NCBI RefSeq assembly: GCF_017255185.1
Contig: NZ_JAFKCZ010000005.1
Span: 310,001 to 374,000 of the forward strand
Reading direction: 5' to 3'
Length of the DNA: 64,000 nucleotides
From: Parahaliea mediterranea
Lineage (GTDB): Bacteria; Pseudomonadota; Gammaproteobacteria; Pseudomonadales; Halieaceae
Positions 26,097-35,750 of the stretch are shown in pieces. The position numbers and the translations under genes were made by a program. Numbering within the stretch: position 1 is the first letter of the stretch; every line of letters starts with the position of its first letter. Below the pieces are notes generated by a model. That model made no database searches. It was not told the DNA's origin and worked only from the letters and a program-made list of their open reading frames with translations.

Positions 26097-28028
26097 TCAG
26101 GAGGCCCGGTTCTCGACCAGGTGATCCACCACCGTCGGGTCCGCCAGGGTGCTGGTGTCGCCCAGGTTTTCCAGCTCGTTCTCGGCGATCTTGCGCAGGA
26201 TGCGACGCATGATCTTGCCGGAGCGGGTCTTGGGCAGGCCGGGAGCCCACTGGATCACGTCGGGCTTGGCGATGGGGCCGATCTCTTTCACGCACAGGTC
26301 GATGAGTTCCTTGCGCAGTTCGTCGGAGGGTTCCACGCCGGCCATCGGGGTCACGTAGCAGTAGATGCCCTGGCCCTTGATGTCGTGGGGGAAGCCCACC
26401 ACCGCGGCCTCGGCGATCTTGTCGTGCAACACCAGCGCGCTCTCCACTTCGGCGGTGCCCATGCGGTGGCCGGAGACGTTGAGTACGTCGTCGACGCGGC
26501 CGGTGATCCAGTAATAGCCGTCTTCGTCCCGGGAGGCGCCGTCGCCGGTGAAGTAGTAGCCCGGGTAGGCGCTGAAGTAGGTGTCGATCAGGCGCTGGTG
26601 GTCGCCGTACACGCTGCGGATCTGCGATGGCCAGGGCGATTTCACCACCAGGTAGCCGGCCCCGGGGCCCTCGATTTCGGAGCCGTCCTCGTTGAGCAGC
26701 GCCAGGTTCACGCCGAACACGGGGAAGGAGGCGGAGCCGGGCTTGAGGTCGGTGGCGCCGGGCAGCGGGGTGATCATGTGGGCGCCGGTTTCGGTTTGCC
26801 ACCAGGTGTCGACAATGGGGCAGCGGCTGTCCCCGACCACGGTGTAGTACCACTCCCAGGCCTCGGGATTGATCGGCTCGCCCACCGTGCCCAGCAGGCG
26901 CAGGCTGGCGCGGGAAGCGCGCTTGACCGGCTCGTCGCCCACCGCATGCAGGGCGCGGATGGCGGTGGGGGCGGTGTAGAAGGTCGCCACTTGGTGCTTG
27001 TCCACCACTTCCCAGCAGCGGCCGGCGTCGGGGTAGGTGGGCACGCCCTCGAACATCAGCGAGATGGCGCCGTTGGCCAGCGGGCCGTACACGATATAGG
27101 TGTGGCCGGTGACCCAGCCCACGTCGGCGGTGCACCAGTAGACCTCGCCCTCGCGGTAGTCGAAGGTGTATTTGAAGGTCAGCGCGCTCTGCAGCAGGTA
27201 GCCGGCGGTGGTGTGCAGCACACCCTTGGGTTTGCCGGTGGAGCCGGAGGTGTAGAGGATGAACAGCGGGTCCTCGGCGTCCATCGACTCGGGCTCGCAG
27301 TCGGTGCTGGCGCCTTCGGTGGCCTCGTGGTACCAGGTGTCGCGGCCTTCCTGCCACGCGATGTCGCCGCCGGTGCGCCGCACCACCAGGCAGGTGTGGA
27401 CGTTGGGGCAGTGGGCGAGCGCCGCGTCGGTATTGGCCTTGAGCGGGACTCTCTTGCCGCCGCGCAGACCCTCGTCGGCGGTGATCACGGTCCGGCAGTC
27501 GGAGTCGAGGATGCGGTCCTTGAGGGCCTCCGGCGAGAAGCCGCCGAACACCACCGAATGGATGGCGCCGATGCGCGCGCAGGCCAGCATGGCGTAGGCC
27601 GCCTCGGGGATCATTGGCATGTAGATGCACACCCGGTCGCCTTTTTTCACCCCGCGCTCGCGCAGCGCGTTGGCCAGCCTGCATACCGCGTCCTTCAATT
27701 CGGCGTAGGCGATGTGCTTGCTGTCGGCGGGGTCGTCGCCCTCCCAGATGAAGGCGGTCTGGTCGGCCCGCGCGGGCAGGTGGCGGTCGATGCAGTTGAC
27801 GCTGACGTTGAGCTTGCCGCCGCCGAACCACTCGGCCTTGCCCTGGGTGAAATCGGCCTCGACCACGCGGTCCCAGCGCTTGTCCCAGGTCAGGAACTGC
27901 TCGGCCTGTTCCGCCCAGAAAGCCGCCGGGTCGTCGATGGAGCGCCGGTACATCTCCCGGTACTGCTCGGCGTTGATATGGGCGTCCTGGAAGTTGTCGG
28001 GTACTTTATGAAGCGGGAATTCAGACAT
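26097..28028 (-). CDS. acsA: acetyl-CoA synthetase
   Basis: 643 residues, typical Acs length, starting [23 protein letters not shown] longer frame exists but the family start is here. It activates acetate with ATP and CoA to acetyl-CoA. The adenylate-forming signature is [18 protein letters not shown]; further motifs are [13 protein letters not shown] and [21 protein letters not shown]. The conserved regulatory lysine is Lys605 in [13 protein letters not shown], the site acetylated by protein acetyltransferases in relatives. A candidate CrbR operator lies upstream. With the symporter and CrbSR genes in the same 16 kb, this is the central enzyme of an acetate-use cluster. Confidence 0.96.
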   Translation of the reverse strand: MSEFPLHKVPDNFQDAHINAEQYREMYRRSIDDPAAFWAEQAEQFLTWDKRWDRVVEADFTQGKAEWFGGGKLNVSVNCIDRHLPARADQTAFIWEGDDPADSKHIAYAELKDAVCRLANALRERGVKKGDRVCIYMPMIPEAAYAMLACARIGAIHSVVFGGFSPEALKDRILDSDCRTVITADEGLRGGKRVPLKANTDAALAHCPNVHTCLVVRRTGGDIAWQEGRDTWYHEATEGASTDCEPESMDAEDPLFILYTSGSTGKPKGVLHTTAGYLLQSALTFKYTFDYREGEVYWCTADVGWVTGHTYIVYGPLANGAISLMFEGVPTYPDAGRCWEVVDKHQVATFYTAPTAIRALHAVGDEPVKRASRASLRLLGTVGEPINPEAWEWYYTVVGDSRCPIVDTWWQTETGAHMITPLPGATDLKPGSASFPVFGVNLALLNEDGSEIEGPGAGYLVVKSPWPSQIRSVYGDHQRLIDTYFSAYPGYYFTGDGASRDEDGYYWITGRVDDVLNVSGHRMGTAEVESALVLHDKIAEAAVVGFPHDIKGQGIYCYVTPMAGVEPSDELRKELIDLCVKEIGPIAKPDVIQWAPGLPKTRSGKIMRRILRKIAENELENLGDTSTLADPTVVDHLVENRAS

Positions 28029-28064
28029 GTCTCGCGGTCCGTTTGTTATGAATACCGGCCCCCG

Positions 28065-28105
28065 ATGATACTCCTCGGGTGGGGCGGGGCAACTCGACCA
28101 AGGTC
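28065..28105 (-). promoter_or_regulatory. candidate CrbR operator and promoter of acsA
   Basis: On the minus strand the core reads GACCTTGGTC (28105-28096) and TATCAT (28070-28065) is a plausible -10. The distance from operator centre to the first -10 base is 30.5 bp, two less than at the other three units. The predicted transcription start is about 30 bp before the acsA ATG. Confidence 0.6.
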
Positions 28106-28167
28106 GAACGGCGCTCCCGCGGGCCGGGATGGCCCCGGCTCCGCGCCGGGGCCGGTCCCCGCGGGGT

Positions 28168-29673
28168 TCAGGCTTCGCCGTTGGCCGCCGCGGCGAGACC
28201 GGCGCGGCGGCCGAAGAAGGTCGCGTCGCCCACCGACATGCCGCTGGCGTAGCCCTGGGCCGTGCGCGGCAGGCCCGCGGTGGCCCGGCCGGCGGCGTAG
28301 AGCCCGGGAATGGCGCGGTCGTCCTGGTCCAGGACTTCACCGCTGGTGCGGGTTTTCAGGCCGCCGAGGGTGAAGATCAGCGGCCCGGCGGTGCCCGGCA
28401 TGATCACCGCCTTCATTTCGCTGGCGGAGTACTCCAGCAGCGCGTAGGGCGGCTTGTCCAGTGGCTTCAGCCACTCCCCGGTCTTGTGGAACAGCGGGTC
28501 GCGCCCTTCCGCGGCGTGGCGGTTGTAGTAGTCCACTGTCTGCGCCAGCATGCCGGCCGGGAAGGGCGCCTCGGCGGCCACTTCCTCGATGGTGTCGCCG
28601 GTGGCGATAATCGGGGCGCGCTCCAGGTAGTCCGACGGCGCATAGTCCTCTTCCTGGACCAGCAGGTAGAACTTGCGTTCGGCCTGCTGGCAGGAAAACC
28701 AGGCCAGGCGCGCCAGGTAGGCGTCTTCATTGATGTAGCGCTGCCCGAGCTGGTTCAGCAGGATGCCGTGGGTCAGGCTGGCCGGCGGGTACAGGGGAAA
28801 GGACATAAAGGCCTGGTCCATATTGACGACCTGGCCGCCGGCGGCCATGCCCAGCGCGATGCCGTCGCCGACGTCGTAGGTATTGCCGTAGGGTACGGCG
28901 TAGGAGTGGATCTCGGGGAGGTAGTGCCGCGTCATCTGCTCGTTCATCACGAAGCCCCCGGTGGTCAGCACCACCCCGCGGCGGGCGCGAATGGCGATCT
29001 CGCGGTTGTCCCGCTTGGCGATAACGCCGCGCACGGCGCCGGCCCTGTCGACCAGCAAGGCCATTAAACGGCAGTCGTTCACGACCTCCACGCCGGCCTC
29101 GGCCACGCGTTGCATGATCGCGTCCATGAACAGCTTGCCGCCCTCGTCGCCCTCCTTCGAGGGCACGTGGCCCCGGGGAACGGCTTGCGCGACGCGGTTG
29201 AAGGGGTGGGATTTTTCGTTGCCGGTATACAGCAGGGACTCGTCGGTGAGGGGAACCACGGTGCGCTCGAGGAAGGCGGCGCGCCGGTAGCTGACACCCA
29301 GGGACTCCACCCAGTCGAAGTGCGCGGCCGCGCCGTCGACATAGCAGCGGATCTTGTCGTCGTCGCCCCGGGGGCCGAGGGCCTCGCGCAGATAGGCCAG
29401 CATGTTGTCGCTGCTGTCCTCGATGCCCAGGTCCTTCTGCAGCGCGGTGCCGCCGCTGCCGCCCAGGTACATTTCGCAGCTCGACATGGCGGTGGCGCCG
29501 CCGCCCGCGCTCGCCCGCTCCAGCACGGTCACCCGCGCGCCGGCCCGGGCCGCCTCCAGCGCCGCCGCGGCGCCGGCGCCGCCGTAGCCGCAGACCAGGA
29601 CCTCGGTGTCGCAGGCAAAGTCGGATATCCCCTCGAAGGGACGGATCTTGTCGCCGGGCAGGGTGGGGGTCAT
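28168..29673 (-). CDS. FAD-dependent oxidoreductase (fumarate reductase / 3-ketosteroid dehydrogenase-like)
   Basis: 501 residues from ATG 29673, with GAGGAG 6 bases upstream; a longer frame would run into the TetR operator. The N-terminal dinucleotide-binding motif is [22 protein letters not shown] central [14 protein letters not shown] and the C-terminal [22 protein letters not shown] are typical of the flavoprotein family that includes fumarate reductases and 3-ketosteroid delta-dehydrogenases. It probably oxidises or reduces a C=C bond next to a carbonyl. It is divergent from a TetR regulator that likely represses it. The substrate is unknown. Confidence 0.82.
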   Translation of the reverse strand: MTPTLPGDKIRPFEGISDFACDTEVLVCGYGGAGAAAALEAARAGARVTVLERASAGGGATAMSSCEMYLGGSGGTALQKDLGIEDSSDNMLAYLREALGPRGDDDKIRCYVDGAAAHFDWVESLGVSYRRAAFLERTVVPLTDESLLYTGNEKSHPFNRVAQAVPRGHVPSKEGDEGGKLFMDAIMQRVAEAGVEVVNDCRLMALLVDRAGAVRGVIAKRDNREIAIRARRGVVLTTGGFVMNEQMTRHYLPEIHSYAVPYGNTYDVGDGIALGMAAGGQVVNMDQAFMSFPLYPPASLTHGILLNQLGQRYINEDAYLARLAWFSCQQAERKFYLLVQEEDYAPSDYLERAPIIATGDTIEEVAAEAPFPAGMLAQTVDYYNRHAAEGRDPLFHKTGEWLKPLDKPPYALLEYSASEMKAVIMPGTAGPLIFTLGGLKTRTSGEVLDQDDRAIPGLYAAGRATAGLPRTAQGYASGMSVGDATFFGRRAGLAAAANGEA

Positions 29674-29726
29674 GCTGTCTCCTCGAAAAATGGCGCCGTA
29701 TTTGTATTCGCTGGTTTCAGCGCGTA

Positions 29727-29744
29727 ACTTATCACATGATAAGT
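29727..29744. promoter_or_regulatory. TetR-type operator between the flavoprotein and its regulator
   Basis: ACTTATCACATGATAAGT: two perfect 8-bp inverted arms with a 2-bp spacer. It lies in the 112-bp gap, 54 bp from the flavoprotein start and 42 bp from the TetR start. Size and position fit a TetR-family dimer site controlling both genes. Confidence 0.65.
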
Positions 29745-29785
29745 ATCGGCCGTCAAGCCAGTTCATCGCATCGGGGAAACCATTA

Positions 29786-30412
29786 ATGCCCAAGCCGTCA
29801 TCCAGAGACATCATCATCGACACCGCCACCCGCCTGCTGGCGCGCCGCGGGCTGTCGGTATCCATACGGGAGATCAACGAGGCCGCGGGGCTGAGCGCCG
29901 CGGCGGTGCACTACCACTTCAAGAACCGCGAGCAGTTGATCAACGCGGTGTTGCGCAGCCGGATGCCGCCGTTCGCGGAGCGCGAGGGGCCTATCGATGC
30001 GCTGCTGGCGGGCGCTGAGCCGGCGGTCGAGGATGTGGTGGAGCTTCTGCTGGCGCCGCTGAGCCGGATTTTGCTGGCCGATCCCGAGGGTGGGCGGGAC
30101 TACGTGCGGATTATCGCGCGCCTCTACTCGGAGCAGGGCGAGGAACCGCATTTTCCACTGATCGAGGAATTTCGTTCACCCGTGGACAAGCTGATGGAGG
30201 CCTTGGCGCGCGCGCTGCCGGGGCTGCCCGGGGAGCAGCTGCGCCTGCGCTACGGCTTCGCGCTCGAGGCGATGCTGAACAGTCTCGCCTGTGTCAATTT
30301 TCCCGTTCACGTGTCATCCGGGGAAGGTGTCGGCGCCGCCGACCTGGAAAGCCTCATCGCCGAGTTGAAGCGCTTTATCAGCGCCGGGTTCCAGGCCCCG
30401 TGGCCGAGCTGA
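29786..30412 (+). CDS. TetR/AcrR-family transcriptional regulator
   Basis: 208 residues from ATG 29786. The N-terminal helix-turn-helix reads SIREINEAAGLSAAAVHYHFKNREQLINAVL, the classic TetR pattern. The remaining helices form the ligand-binding and dimer domain. It is divergent from the FAD oxidoreductase and shares an 18-bp inverted repeat with it, so it is likely a repressor of that gene and of itself. The inducer is unknown, presumably the flavoprotein's substrate. Confidence 0.87.
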   Translation: MPKPSSRDIIIDTATRLLARRGLSVSIREINEAAGLSAAAVHYHFKNREQLINAVLRSRMPPFAEREGPIDALLAGAEPAVEDVVELLLAPLSRILLADPEGGRDYVRIIARLYSEQGEEPHFPLIEEFRSPVDKLMEALARALPGLPGEQLRLRYGFALEAMLNSLACVNFPVHVSSGEGVGAADLESLIAELKRFISAGFQAPWPS

Positions 30413-30476
30413 GTCGCGCATGGTTGATCGCGTCTGGATGCCGGTCCGGGAGGAGCCATCGTTTAGAAGACTTGCA

Positions 30477-30495
30477 AATGATAATGTTTATCATT
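30477..30495 (+). promoter_or_regulatory. Fur box upstream of the siderophore receptor
   Basis: AATGATAATGTTTATCATT: 8-bp perfect inverted arms around TGT, 19 bp in all, very close to the Fur consensus. It lies 43 bp before the receptor start and predicts repression by Fur when iron is plentiful. Confidence 0.8.
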
Positions 30496-30538
30496 AAGGT
30501 TCAGGCCTCTTTGAACCTTCATCGCAGGAGTCTTCACC

Positions 30539-32686
30539 ATGCGTTCCGTTCCGCCGCTGACCCGCCGCCCGCTGGTCCTCGCCCTTGCCCTGCTGGGGAG
30601 CCACGCCGCCGCCGCGCAGGTCGCGAACAACAGCACCGCCAGCGGGCAGCTGGAAGAGGTGGTGGTCACCGGCCAGTACACCATTTCCGAGCGCATCGAC
30701 ACCGCCACCGGCCTCGGCCTGACACTGGCCGAAACGCCGCAGTCAGTCAGCGTGGTGACCGCCCAGCGCATTATTGACCAGGACCTGCGCTCGCTCACCG
30801 ACGTGGTCAACAACGCCGCCGGTATATCCGCCCGCGCCCAGGACAGCAGCCGTTACAGCTACGCCGCGCGCGGTTTCGCGATCGACAACTACCAGATCGA
30901 CGGCATCCCGATCAGCTGGGAGCCGGGCGGTAACGCCGGCGAGACACAGACCGACACGACCCTGTTCGAGCGCGTGGAAGTGGTGCGTGGCGCCACTGGC
31001 CTGCTCACCGGCGCCGGCAACCCCTCGGCCTCCATCAACCTGGTGCGCAAGCACGCCGACAGCCGCGAGTTTACTGGCCAAACCATCGTCAGCGCCGGGC
31101 GCTGGAACAGCTACCGGGCGATGGCCGATGTCAGCAGTCCGCTGAACGGCAGCGGCAGCGTGCGCGGCCGGGTGGTGGTTAATCTTGAAGAGAGCGACTC
31201 CTTCCGCGACTACGCCGGTGATGAAAAATCGGTGTTCTACGGGGTGGTCGAAGCCGATCTCGGCCAGGCCACGCTGCTGCGCGTGGGCGGCAGCTACCAG
31301 GATAACTCGCCCACCGCCTCCACCTGGGGCGGGCTGCCGATTTGGCTGGGGGACGGCAGCCTGGCCGACTGGGACCGCTCCGACACCACCGCGCCGCGCT
31401 GGGCGAGCTGGTCCTCCACCGTGGAGAACTACTACCTCGACCTGGTGCACGACTTTGGCGGCGACTGGCAGGCCAAGCTGAGTGTGAACCACAATACCAA
31501 TGCCTCGGAGCAGCTGCTGCTGTATCTGTCCGGCGCCCCGGACCCGGTCACCGGCCTGGGCATGCGCGCCTCCCCGCGCAAGGCGGACACCGAGCGCGAA
31601 CAGCTCAATATCAGCGCCCAGGTTAACGGTACCTATCGCCTGTTCGGCCAGCGGCACGAACTGACCCTCGGGGCCATCGACAGCGAGCAGGACGAGGATA
31701 ATTGGTCCCATGCCCGGAGCAACATTGCCGACCCCGGCGACTTTTTCGCCTGGAACGGCAATTACCCGCAGCCCGACTGGGGCGCGAAGGGCCGGGATGT
31801 GGAGATGACCACGGAGCAGCGCGGCGTCTACGCGGCCACCCGCCTGTCGTTGGCCGACCCGCTGAAAGTGATTCTCGGCGCGCGGGTGGCGGACTGGGAG
31901 CAGTCGGGCAGTACCTACGGGGTTGCGGTCGACTACGGCGACACCGGAGTGGTGGTGCCCTATGCCGGCGTCCTCTACGACCTGACCGACAGCCACCGCG
32001 TCTACGCCAGCTACACGGAAATTTTCCAGCCGCAGTCGCGGCGGGACCGCAATGGCGACTTCCTCGACCCGATCATCGGCACGAGCTACGAGATCGGACT
32101 CAAGAGCCAGTTCCTGGACGGCGCGCTGCAGACCACGGTAGCCTTTTTCGACGTCGAGCAGGACAACCTCGCCCAGGCCGATGGCGTCGTCATCGTCCCC
32201 GGCACCGACAATGAGCAGGCCTATTACGAGGCCGAGGGTGCCAACAGCACCGGCTACGAAGTGGAGGTGACCGGCCTGCTGGCCGAGGGCTGGGATATCA
32301 GCGCCAGCTACACCGACTTCGACGCCGAGGACGCCGACGGCAACGCCGTCAACACCGAAAATCCCCACAAGCTGTTCAAGGTGTTCACCACCTACCGCTT
32401 CCCCGGCGCGTGGAGCCGGCTGACGGTGTCCGGCGGCGTCAATTGGCAGGACGGCAATTACACCGACACCTTCAACGCGGTGACCGGCGCCCCCGAGCGG
32501 GTGGAGCAGGACGATTATGCCCTGGTGAGCATGATGCTGCGCTACGACTTCACCGACCGGCTGTCGGCCCAGCTCAATGTGCAGAATGCCCTCGACGAAA
32601 CCTACTACAGCCAGATCGGTTTCTACCGGCAGCTGGAGTTCGGCGCGCCGCGGGACTACCGTCTGTCCTTCAACTACCGCTTCTGA
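30539..32686 (+). CDS. TonB-dependent siderophore receptor (FhuE/FpvA-like)
   Basis: 715 residues, ATG with AGGAG 8 bases upstream. Signal peptide to about residue 26 (SHAAAAQV), TonB-box-like LEEVVVTGQY, plug with TPQSVSVVTAQRIIDQ and FERVEVVRGATGLLTGAGNPSASINLVRK. These plug motifs are diagnostic of the ferric hydroxamate/pyoverdine receptor group. The barrel ends in the expected RLSFNYRF. A 19-bp Fur box lies just upstream. No biosynthesis, ABC transporter or reductase gene is nearby, so it probably serves uptake of siderophores made by others. The exact ligand is not readable. Confidence 0.93.
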   Translation: MRSVPPLTRRPLVLALALLGSHAAAAQVANNSTASGQLEEVVVTGQYTISERIDTATGLGLTLAETPQSVSVVTAQRIIDQDLRSLTDVVNNAAGISARAQDSSRYSYAARGFAIDNYQIDGIPISWEPGGNAGETQTDTTLFERVEVVRGATGLLTGAGNPSASINLVRKHADSREFTGQTIVSAGRWNSYRAMADVSSPLNGSGSVRGRVVVNLEESDSFRDYAGDEKSVFYGVVEADLGQATLLRVGGSYQDNSPTASTWGGLPIWLGDGSLADWDRSDTTAPRWASWSSTVENYYLDLVHDFGGDWQAKLSVNHNTNASEQLLLYLSGAPDPVTGLGMRASPRKADTEREQLNISAQVNGTYRLFGQRHELTLGAIDSEQDEDNWSHARSNIADPGDFFAWNGNYPQPDWGAKGRDVEMTTEQRGVYAATRLSLADPLKVILGARVADWEQSGSTYGVAVDYGDTGVVVPYAGVLYDLTDSHRVYASYTEIFQPQSRRDRNGDFLDPIIGTSYEIGLKSQFLDGALQTTVAFFDVEQDNLAQADGVVIVPGTDNEQAYYEAEGANSTGYEVEVTGLLAEGWDISASYTDFDAEDADGNAVNTENPHKLFKVFTTYRFPGAWSRLTVSGGVNWQDGNYTDTFNAVTGAPERVEQDDYALVSMMLRYDFTDRLSAQLNVQNALDETYYSQIGFYRQLEFGAPRDYRLSFNYRF

Positions 32687-32706
32687 GTGGCGGATGCTTG
32701 ATGCCG

Positions 32707-32751
32707 CCCCGGCCGGCGGCGGTGTCGTGCCGGTGCCGCCACCGGCCGGGG
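32707..32751. terminator. large hairpin between convergent receptor and dinB genes
   Basis: Arms CCCCGGCCGGCGGCGG (32707-32722) and CCGCCACCGGCCGGGG (32736-32751) pair over 15 of 16 positions around a 13-base loop. The hairpin sits exactly between the two stops and could end transcription from both sides. There is no T-run. Confidence 0.45.
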
Positions 32752-32752
32752 C

Positions 32753-33871
32753 CTAGAAGTCAAAGCGCCCCTGGGCGGGTGCGGGCTCGGCCACCGCGGC
32801 GGCGGGTTCGTCCGCGCTTGCGCTGTCCAGCAGGTTGGAGAGGGTCAGGCCCAGCAGGCGCACGCCGAGGGGAACCGGCAATAGCGCCGCCAGCAGTTCG
32901 CGGCCCAGCTCGCCGAGGTGCGCGCGGTCGCGCACCGGGTCGACGAGGGAGTGGGCCCGGGTGATCTGGCGAAAATCGCTGTACTTCACCTTGAGGGTGA
33001 CGGTGCGGCCGCGGGCCCCGTTCTTGTCGATGCGCTCCCACACCGTGTCGGCGATCACCTCGAGGGCCTGGTACAGGGCCGCGTCCTCCAGCAGGTCCTC
33101 GCCGTAGGTGCGTTCGGCGCCGATCGACTTGCGGATGCGGTCGGGCTTGACCGGGCGGTGATCCACGCCGCGGCTGGCGCGGTAGAGGTATTCGGCGGAC
33201 TTGCCGAAGTGCTGGCGCAGGAAATCGAGGTCGCGTTCGCGCAGCTCCAGGCCGGTGTGGATACCCAGGCGCGCCATCTTCGCCGCGGTTTTGGGTCCCA
33301 CGCCGTAGAAGCGGCGGGCGGGCAGGGCGGCCACGAAGTCGGCGCCCTGGTCGGGGCGCACCACGCAAATGCCGTCGGGCTTGTTCTGGTCCGAGGCGAT
33401 CTTGGCCAGGAACTTGTTGTAGCTCACCCCGGCGCTGGCGGTGAGTCCCGTCTCCCGGCGAATCTCGTGGCGGATTCGCTGGGCGATGCCAGTGGCGCTG
33501 CCCACGCCCCGCTTGTCCGCGGTCACGTCGAGGTAGGCCTCGTCCAGCGACAGGGGTTCGATCAGGTCGGTATAGCGCGCGAAGATGCCGTGAATCTGCC
33601 GCGAGACCTCGCGGTATACCTCAAAACGGTGCTTGACGAAAATCAACTCCGGGCAGCGCCGCCTGGCGGTCACCGAGGGCATCGCCGAGCGCACCCCGAA
33701 CTCCCGCGCCTCGTAGCTGGCCGCCGCCACCACGCCGCGGGCGGAGGAGCCCCCCACCGCAATGGGCTTGCCGCGCAGCGCGGGGTTGTCGCGCTGCTCG
33801 ACGCTGGCGAAGAAGGCATCCATGTCGATATGGATGATCTTGCGGAGATTGTCGCTGGGCTCGGTGGGCAT
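32753..33871 (-). CDS. dinB: DNA polymerase IV (Y-family)
   Basis: 372 residues from ATG 33871, giving MPTEPSDNLRKIIHIDMDAFFASVEQ. Error-prone translesion polymerase. Catalytic acids are Asp16 (IHIDMDAF) and Asp110/Glu111 (SLDEAYLD). Further Y-family motifs are SYEAREFGVRSAMP and ASDQNKPDGICVV, followed by the helix-hairpin-helix FYGVGPKTAAKMARLGI and the little-finger domain. The C-terminal QGRFDF matches a beta-clamp-binding peptide. No LexA-type box was recognised in the 180 bp upstream, so SOS control is unproven. Confidence 0.95.
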   Translation of the reverse strand: MPTEPSDNLRKIIHIDMDAFFASVEQRDNPALRGKPIAVGGSSARGVVAAASYEAREFGVRSAMPSVTARRRCPELIFVKHRFEVYREVSRQIHGIFARYTDLIEPLSLDEAYLDVTADKRGVGSATGIAQRIRHEIRRETGLTASAGVSYNKFLAKIASDQNKPDGICVVRPDQGADFVAALPARRFYGVGPKTAAKMARLGIHTGLELRERDLDFLRQHFGKSAEYLYRASRGVDHRPVKPDRIRKSIGAERTYGEDLLEDAALYQALEVIADTVWERIDKNGARGRTVTLKVKYSDFRQITRAHSLVDPVRDRAHLGELGRELLAALLPVPLGVRLLGLTLSNLLDSASADEPAAAVAEPAPAQGRFDF

Positions 33872-34051
33872 GGCGCAGATAGTAGGCTTCGGTCGCGGGC
33901 GCGGCAAATGTCGCTTGTTTGCCAGTCTTGCGCCCCGCGGGGGAGTATAGTGCCCCCGGACATCCATGTGCGTCGCGGCCGGCCGTGGCCGGCGCTGTGC
34001 TACGCTGCATTAACCGGGAATTGCCTATTGCGATAGGCGGGAGGAAGCGCT

Positions 34052-35515
34052 GTGAACAACCCTGCGACCGTCAGCCCCATGACTGACACCGGAGCCGCCG
34101 AGGCCGTGCGCGCCGAACTGATGGCCTGTTTCGAGAGCCAGCGGGCGGCCTACCTGGAGGCACCCTACCCCAGCTTCGATGAGCGCAAACAGGACCTGCT
34201 CAATCTCAAGCGCATGGTGAGCGAGAACCTCGACGCGATGATCGACGCCATCAGCGAGGACTACGGCAACCGCTCGCGCCACGAGAGCAAGTTCGCCGAG
34301 ATCGTCACCGTCACCGACGGCATCAACGACACCATCAAGCAGCTGAAAAAGTGGATGAAGCCGCAGAAGCGGCATGTGGACAAGTCCATGTACCTCGGCG
34401 CCAAAAACCGGCTCATTCCCCAGCCCCTGGGCGTGGCGGGGCTGATTATTCCCTGGAACTTCCCGGTCAACCTGACGTTCTCCCAGCTCACCGCAGTGTT
34501 CGCCGCGGGCAACCGCGCGATGGTCAAGATGTCGGAGAACTCCATTGCCCTGTCGCGGTTGTTGAAGGAACTGGCGCCGCGCTACTTCCCGGAGGACAAA
34601 CTGGCCTTCTTCGAGGAGACCGGCGGGGTGGGTATCCAGTTCTCCCAGGTGCCCTTCGACCTGCTGATCTTCACCGGCTCCGGCCAGACCGGCCGCGCGG
34701 TGATGGCCTCCGCGGCGCGGAACCTGACCCCGGTGATCCTCGAGCTCGGCGGCAAGGCGCCGGCGGTGATCGACCCGGCCTATCCGCTGAAGAAGGCCGT
34801 CGAGCGGATCATGTTCGTCAAGCAGTTCAACGCCGGGCAGATCTGCACCAATGTGGACTATGTGTTTGTGCACCGGAGCCAGCGCGAGGCCTTTATCGAG
34901 CTGGCCAGGGCCTACGCGGCGAAGCACTGCCCCGACATCAACCACATCGACTACACCTCGATCATCGACGATCGCTCCTTCCAGCGCCTGCGGGACACGC
35001 TGGGGGATGCCCGCGACAAGGGCGCCACGGTGATCAATCTCTGCGAGGGCCAGGAGCCGAACGCGGAACTGCGCAAAATGCCCCTGCACCTTGTACTGGA
35101 CACCACGCCGGAGATGACCATCCGCCAGCGCGAGACCTTCGGGCCGCTGCTGATGGTGCTCGAGTACAGCGAGCCGTCCGAGGTGGTGGACTACGTCAAC
35201 AGCCACGACCGGCCGCTGGCGCTCTACCCCTTCACCAACGACAGCAAGTTGTCCGACATGTATATCGAGCGCATCATGTCCGGTGGGGTGACGGTGAACG
35301 ACGCCCTGTTCCACGTCGGCCAGCACGACCTGCCCTTCGGCGGCGTCGGCCCCTCCGGCATGGGGCATTACCACGGCTACGAAGGTTTCGTGGCCTGCTC
35401 CAAGATGCGCCCGGTGTTCTACCAGGCCAAGCGGACCGCGATGAAACTGCTGGCGCCCCCCTACGGCAAGCTGGCCACCCGCATTCTCGACACCATGGTG
35501 AAAATGAAGGGCTGA
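34052..35515 (+). CDS. coniferyl-aldehyde-dehydrogenase-type aldehyde dehydrogenase
   Basis: 487 residues, GTG start with GGGAGG 7 bases upstream; an ATG at 34079 is a weaker alternative. It oxidises aldehydes to acids with NAD(P). Motifs: cofactor site IIPWNFPVNLTFSQL, general base Glu231 in LELGGKAPAV, nucleophile Cys265 in GQICTNVDYV, and FGGVGPSGMGHYHG near the end. The C-terminal tail with a basic and hydrophobic stretch (QAKRTAMKLLAPPYG) matches the coniferyl/long-chain aldehyde subgroup, which acts on lignin-derived or fatty aldehydes. No linked pathway genes lie beside it, so the physiological substrate is open. Confidence 0.9.
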   Translation: MNNPATVSPMTDTGAAEAVRAELMACFESQRAAYLEAPYPSFDERKQDLLNLKRMVSENLDAMIDAISEDYGNRSRHESKFAEIVTVTDGINDTIKQLKKWMKPQKRHVDKSMYLGAKNRLIPQPLGVAGLIIPWNFPVNLTFSQLTAVFAAGNRAMVKMSENSIALSRLLKELAPRYFPEDKLAFFEETGGVGIQFSQVPFDLLIFTGSGQTGRAVMASAARNLTPVILELGGKAPAVIDPAYPLKKAVERIMFVKQFNAGQICTNVDYVFVHRSQREAFIELARAYAAKHCPDINHIDYTSIIDDRSFQRLRDTLGDARDKGATVINLCEGQEPNAELRKMPLHLVLDTTPEMTIRQRETFGPLLMVLEYSEPSEVVDYVNSHDRPLALYPFTNDSKLSDMYIERIMSGGVTVNDALFHVGQHDLPFGGVGPSGMGHYHGYEGFVACSKMRPVFYQAKRTAMKLLAPPYGKLATRILDTMVKMKG

Positions 35516-35557
35516 CGTAAAACCCCGCCACCTCACCCGTACCCGCGGCGCGCCCCC

Positions 35558-35740
35558 GTAGGGTCGAATTCATTCGACCAAAAAGCGGCGGAATGAATTC
35601 CGCCCTACAGGGGGATGCGCCACCGTCCGTGTAGTCCGTGTAGGGTCGAATTCATTCGACCAAAAGCGGCGGAATGAATTCCGCCCTACAGGGGGATGCG
35701 CCACCGTCCGTGTAGGGTCGAATTCATTCGACCAAAAAGC
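35558..35740. repeat. three bipartite palindromic (REP-like) repeats
   Basis: Copies at 35558-35608, 35640-35689 and a truncated one at 35712-35740. Each full unit is bounded by GTAGGG and CCCTAC and contains two palindromes, GGTCGAATTCATTCGACC and GGCGGAATGAATTCCGCC, joined by AAAAAGC or AAAAGC. The linker between units (starting AGGGGGATGCGCCACC) is also repeated. The third copy keeps only the first palindrome. The cluster fills the 235-bp gap between the convergent ALDH and PspA-like genes. It is probably a mobile REP/BIME-type element and may also stop transcription. Confidence 0.85.
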
Positions 35741-35750
35741 CCCGGCCTCT

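Noticed and set aside
26121-28373. 750-codon plus-strand frame opposite acsA
   Set aside because: Acetyl-CoA synthetase motifs are complete on the minus strand; the plus frame has only low-complexity composition.
35572-35740. CGACCAAAA sequences in the repeats as CrbR sites
   Set aside because: Only the first half of the motif matches. The sequence is part of the palindrome GGTCGAATTCATTCGACC and no promoter follows.
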